A DNA stretch of 8,367 nucleotides from NCBI GenBank assembly GCA_913054205.1, contig CAJXJM010000087.1, forward strand, positions 1-8,367. Reading direction: 5' to 3'. Source of the DNA: an uncultured Rhodospirillaceae bacterium (lineage in GTDB: Bacteria; Pseudomonadota; Alphaproteobacteria; Rhodospirillales; UBA2165). A model generated the notes under the pieces. The model was not told the DNA's origin. It was given only the letters and a program-made list of their open reading frames with translations, and did not search any database. Shown here one piece after another: positions 6,453 to 8,367 of this stretch. The number at the start of each line of letters is the position of its first letter. Position 1 is the first letter of the stretch. Position numbers and translations under genes: made by a program.

Positions 6453-6473
6453 AGTTCCATTCGAATGAACTAA
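6451..6473 (+). promoter_or_regulatory. interrupted palindrome upstream of hemA, probable operator or leader hairpin
   Basis: TTAGTTC at 6451-6457 is the exact reverse complement of GAACTAA at 6467-6473, and the nine bases between contain the perfect 8-bp palindrome ATTCGAAT at 6459-6466. Nearly the whole 23-base element is thus self-complementary. It lies 34 bases before the preferred hemA ATG and overlaps a possible -10. As DNA it fits a dimeric repressor site; as RNA it could fold into a 7-bp stem with a 9-base loop. The outer TTAG...CTAA arms recall iron-responsive (Irr-type) boxes of alphaproteobacteria, but the inner bases do not match, so the regulator is unknown. Confidence 0.55.
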
Positions 6474-6507
6474 AGTAGGAAACGTGAGTTTTTGGGAGAA
6501 TATGAGC

Positions 6508-7719
6508 ATGAATTACGACCAATTTTTTGCAGATAAGGTCGCTGCTCTGAAAGCCGAAGGCAATTATCGCGTCTTCGCAGATTTGGAACGTGAAGCCGGT
6601 AATTTTCCGACGGCCAAAAACTATCAGGCCAACGGAACTGCAAATATTACTGTCTGGTGCTCTAATGATTATTTGGGCATGGGTCAAAATCCTGTCGTCA
6701 TGAACGCGATGCATGAGGCTCTCGACAAATGCGGTGCGGGCGCTGGTGGCACTCGAAATATTTCCGGTACCAACCACTATCATGTCCTGCTTGAGCAAGA
6801 GCTCGCTGAACTCCACAAAAAGGAAGCCGGTCTCATATTTACGTCTGGGTATGTTGCCAATTTAACGGCGCTGAGCACCATCGGCCAAATGATGCCGGAT
6901 TGTGTAATCATTTCAGATGCCCTCAACCACAACTCGATGATCGCCGGTATTAAACATTCGCGCTCTGATAAATTGATCTTCAAACATAATGATTTGGAAG
7001 ACCTCGAAGCAAAATTGAAAGGGGTCGGCCCGGATCGTCCAAAAATGATCGCCTTTGAATCCGTCTATTCGATGGATGGTGACATCGCGCCGATCAAAGA
7101 GATTTGCGATCTCGCGGATAAATACAACGCTCTCACCTTTATCGATGAAGTCCACGCGGTTGGCCTTTACGGCGAACATGGCGGCGGCGTAGCGGAACGC
7201 GACAATTTGATGGACCGCCTGGATATTATTCAAGGCACTCTTGCCAAAGGATTTGGCGTTGTCGGCGGTTATATTGCCGGAACGGAATCCATGTGCGATT
7301 TTGTCCGCTCCTTTGGCGATGGTTTTATTTTCTCGTCGTCAATGCCGCCCGCAGTTGCTGCCGGTGCATTGGCGAGCGTCAAATACGTCAAAGAGCATAA
7401 TGAATTGCGCGAGAAGCACCAAGAACGCGCAGCAACTTTGAAAAAACGCCTCACCGATGCAGGTATTCCGGTTATGCCATCTGAAACTCATATTGTGCCG
7501 GTGATGGTGGGTGATCCAGTCTTGTGCAAACAAGCCAGCGATGAATTGCTGTTCAATTACAGCGTCTATGTGCAGCCGATCAACTATCCAACCGTGCCGC
7601 GCGGCACCGAACGCCTTCGTTTTACACCAACGCCGCTTCACAACGACGAACTGATGGACCATCTCGTCGATTCACTGGTGAAAGTCTGGAGTCAGTTGGG
7701 GCTAAAGCAAGCCGCTTAA
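6508..7719 (+). CDS. hemA: 5-aminolevulinate synthase
   Basis: This enzyme condenses glycine with succinyl-CoA to give 5-aminolevulinate, CoA and CO2, the first step of tetrapyrrole synthesis by the Shemin pathway. With this start the protein has 403 residues, close to Rhodobacter HemA. It is an intact PLP-dependent alpha-oxoamine synthase: Arg21, NDYLGMG at 53-59, GAGAGGTRNISGT at 76-88, His141 in LNHNSM, Ser188 in SVYSMDGD, Asp213 and His216 in FIDEVHAVG, and the Schiff-base Lys247 in TLAKGFG. PTVPRGTERLRFTP at 361-374 is specific to aminolevulinate synthases over related ligases. No Cys-Pro heme regulatory motif was seen. ATG 6508 (MNYDQFF) is chosen because it matches family N-termini and has GGGAGA at 6494-6499, eight bases upstream; ATG 6502 and GTG 6484 are in frame but give extra N-terminal residues. 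The gene has its own leader with a palindrome, and a terminator. Confidence 0.95.
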   Translation: MNYDQFFADKVAALKAEGNYRVFADLEREAGNFPTAKNYQANGTANITVWCSNDYLGMGQNPVVMNAMHEALDKCGAGAGGTRNISGTNHYHVLLEQELAELHKKEAGLIFTSGYVANLTALSTIGQMMPDCVIISDALNHNSMIAGIKHSRSDKLIFKHNDLEDLEAKLKGVGPDRPKMIAFESVYSMDGDIAPIKEICDLADKYNALTFIDEVHAVGLYGEHGGGVAERDNLMDRLDIIQGTLAKGFGVVGGYIAGTESMCDFVRSFGDGFIFSSSMPPAVAAGALASVKYVKEHNELREKHQERAATLKKRLTDAGIPVMPSETHIVPVMVGDPVLCKQASDELLFNYSVYVQPINYPTVPRGTERLRFTPTPLHNDELMDHLVDSLVKVWSQLGLKQAA

Positions 7720-7743
7720 AAACTAATTTATTGTGACAAAAGC

Positions 7744-7774
7744 GACATGTACTCCGATGCATGTCCCTTTTTTT
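7744..7774 (+). terminator. intrinsic terminator downstream of hemA
   Basis: GACATG at 7744-7749 pairs with CATGTC at 7760-7765. The stem can extend inward by a T-G and an A-T pair, leaving a 6-base loop (CTCCGA). Two C and then seven T (7768-7774) follow. It lies 25 bases after the hemA stop and should end the hemA transcript, separating it from the regulator gene downstream. Confidence 0.8.
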
Positions 7775-7779
7775 ATCCA

Positions 7780-7808
7780 TTTCCTATCAAGCACTTAGGC
7801 ACTATGAT
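7780..7808 (+). promoter_or_regulatory. candidate promoter giving a nearly leaderless regulator transcript
   Basis: TATGAT at 7803-7808 matches the -10 consensus at five of six positions. TTTCCT at 7780-7785 is a poor -35 (three of six) at a 17-base spacing. Transcription would start about 7815, only a few bases before the ATG at 7820, and no Shine-Dalgarno-like purine run is seen before that ATG. Both facts together suggest a leaderless or nearly leaderless message. Confidence 0.35.
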
Positions 7809-7819
7809 CGCTCCCGATT

Positions 7820-8362
7820 ATGTATGCCGACAACACATTAACGCCGAGAGAGACGGTCAGGCTTTGTGCGCTGGGAACGCTGGCGGCTGACCCTCTGAGT
7901 TATGACGACCTCGTCTATGCGGTGCGCCATTTTGTCAGCCGTATCACCGGTCCATCGCTTGAGCTAATGGGCGAATCCATTGAACTCCTGCGTTATGAAG
8001 GCTTGGTGGAAGCCGAAGAGAACGCCGACGAAGCGAACCCGACCCTGCATATAACGGGCAGTGGAAAGGAGATCCTAGATGCATTGCTGCGTGCCAATAT
8101 CCGCGCCGGTAGCAGCGATCTCAACGAATTGGTCATCGCTCTAAAATTTCGTTTTCTTCATCAATTGCCTTCCCGAGATCAAGCCAATCAAATTGATCTG
8201 ATGCTGGAAGCTTGCGAATCTGAACTCGCGCGTTTCGAAGATTTACGTAAGTATCATGACGGCGATGTAGGGCATCTCACCGGTTGGCTCGACCATGATA
8301 TCAGCCGGCTAGAATCAAGACTTGAATGGCTGACCGACTTTAAATCGAAGTTGGAAAATTAA
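7820..8362 (+). CDS. PadR-like winged-helix transcriptional regulator
   Basis: This 180-residue soluble protein has no membrane segments. Residues 8-90 fit a winged-helix DNA-binding domain: LTPRETVRLCALGTLAADPLSYDDL resembles the PadR opening helices (given here in part, residues 7-31), a recognition-helix region spans about 45-60 (SLELMGESIELLRYEGLV), and a wing ends with LHITGSGKEIL at 76-86. Residues 98-180 are charged and helical (LKFRFLHQLPS, then Glu/Leu/Arg-rich heptad-like stretches), like the C-terminal dimerisation domain of the longer PadR proteins. PadR proteins usually repress nearby or divergent genes in response to small molecules. No ligand can be inferred. It follows hemA in the same direction beyond a terminator, with no clear ribosome binding site. 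The assignment is by overall pattern, less certain than for the enzymes. Confidence 0.6.
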   Translation: MYADNTLTPRETVRLCALGTLAADPLSYDDLVYAVRHFVSRITGPSLELMGESIELLRYEGLVEAEENADEANPTLHITGSGKEILDALLRANIRAGSSDLNELVIALKFRFLHQLPSRDQANQIDLMLEACESELARFEDLRKYHDGDVGHLTGWLDHDISRLESRLEWLTDFKSKLEN

Positions 8363-8367
8363 AACAT

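Noticed and set aside
6508..7719. 2-amino-3-ketobutyrate CoA ligase or 8-amino-7-oxononanoate synthase instead of HemA
   Set aside because: The PTVPRGTERLRFTP and GAGAGGTRNISGT motifs and overall length fit aminolevulinate synthase specifically.
1..8367. CRISPR array, insertion sequence, attachment site or tRNA
   Set aside because: No regularly spaced repeats, transposase, terminal inverted repeats or cloverleaf-forming sequence could be seen on either strand.

Overview
The window looks like chromosomal DNA of a free-living alphaproteobacterium. Three things point there: a 5-aminolevulinate synthase (HemA, the Shemin-pathway enzyme typical of this class), a FlaF-type flagellin regulator (essentially an alphaproteobacterial family), and moderate, even base composition across the genes. 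No mobile element, CRISPR array, rRNA or tRNA was seen. All recognisable genes lie on the + strand and are closely packed; no gene-free stretch exceeds about 140 bases.

Positions 1-3477 form a peptide/nickel-type ABC importer locus. It holds the last codons of one ATPase (DppD-like), a second ATPase (DppF-like, joined by an ATGA overlap), and permeases DppB and DppC (stop and start abutting). No substrate-binding protein is in view, so it should lie upstream or elsewhere. The locus is split: a small flaF gene with its own candidate promoter, good ribosome binding site and strong intrinsic terminator sits between the ATPases and the permeases. The terminator's T-run ends only 19 bases before the DppB start codon, so how the permeases are transcribed is an open question.

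Positions 3560-6399 hold a translationally coupled pair (TAATG overlap): a bifunctional mannose-1-phosphate guanylyltransferase/mannose-6-phosphate isomerase, which makes GDP-mannose for surface polysaccharides, and a class III pyridoxal-phosphate aminotransferase resembling pyruvate-dependent omega-transaminases. No shared pathway is obvious.

Positions 6400-7774 hold hemA with its own leader, which carries a striking interrupted palindrome just upstream of the gene, and an intrinsic terminator. Positions 7820-8362 encode a PadR-like winged-helix regulator that may be expressed from a nearly leaderless transcript.

I did not find a clearly new multi-gene system. The most interesting points are the flaF gene lodged inside the transporter locus with a terminator before dppB, the palindrome in front of hemA, and the unexplained coupling of a GDP-mannose enzyme with an omega-transaminase.
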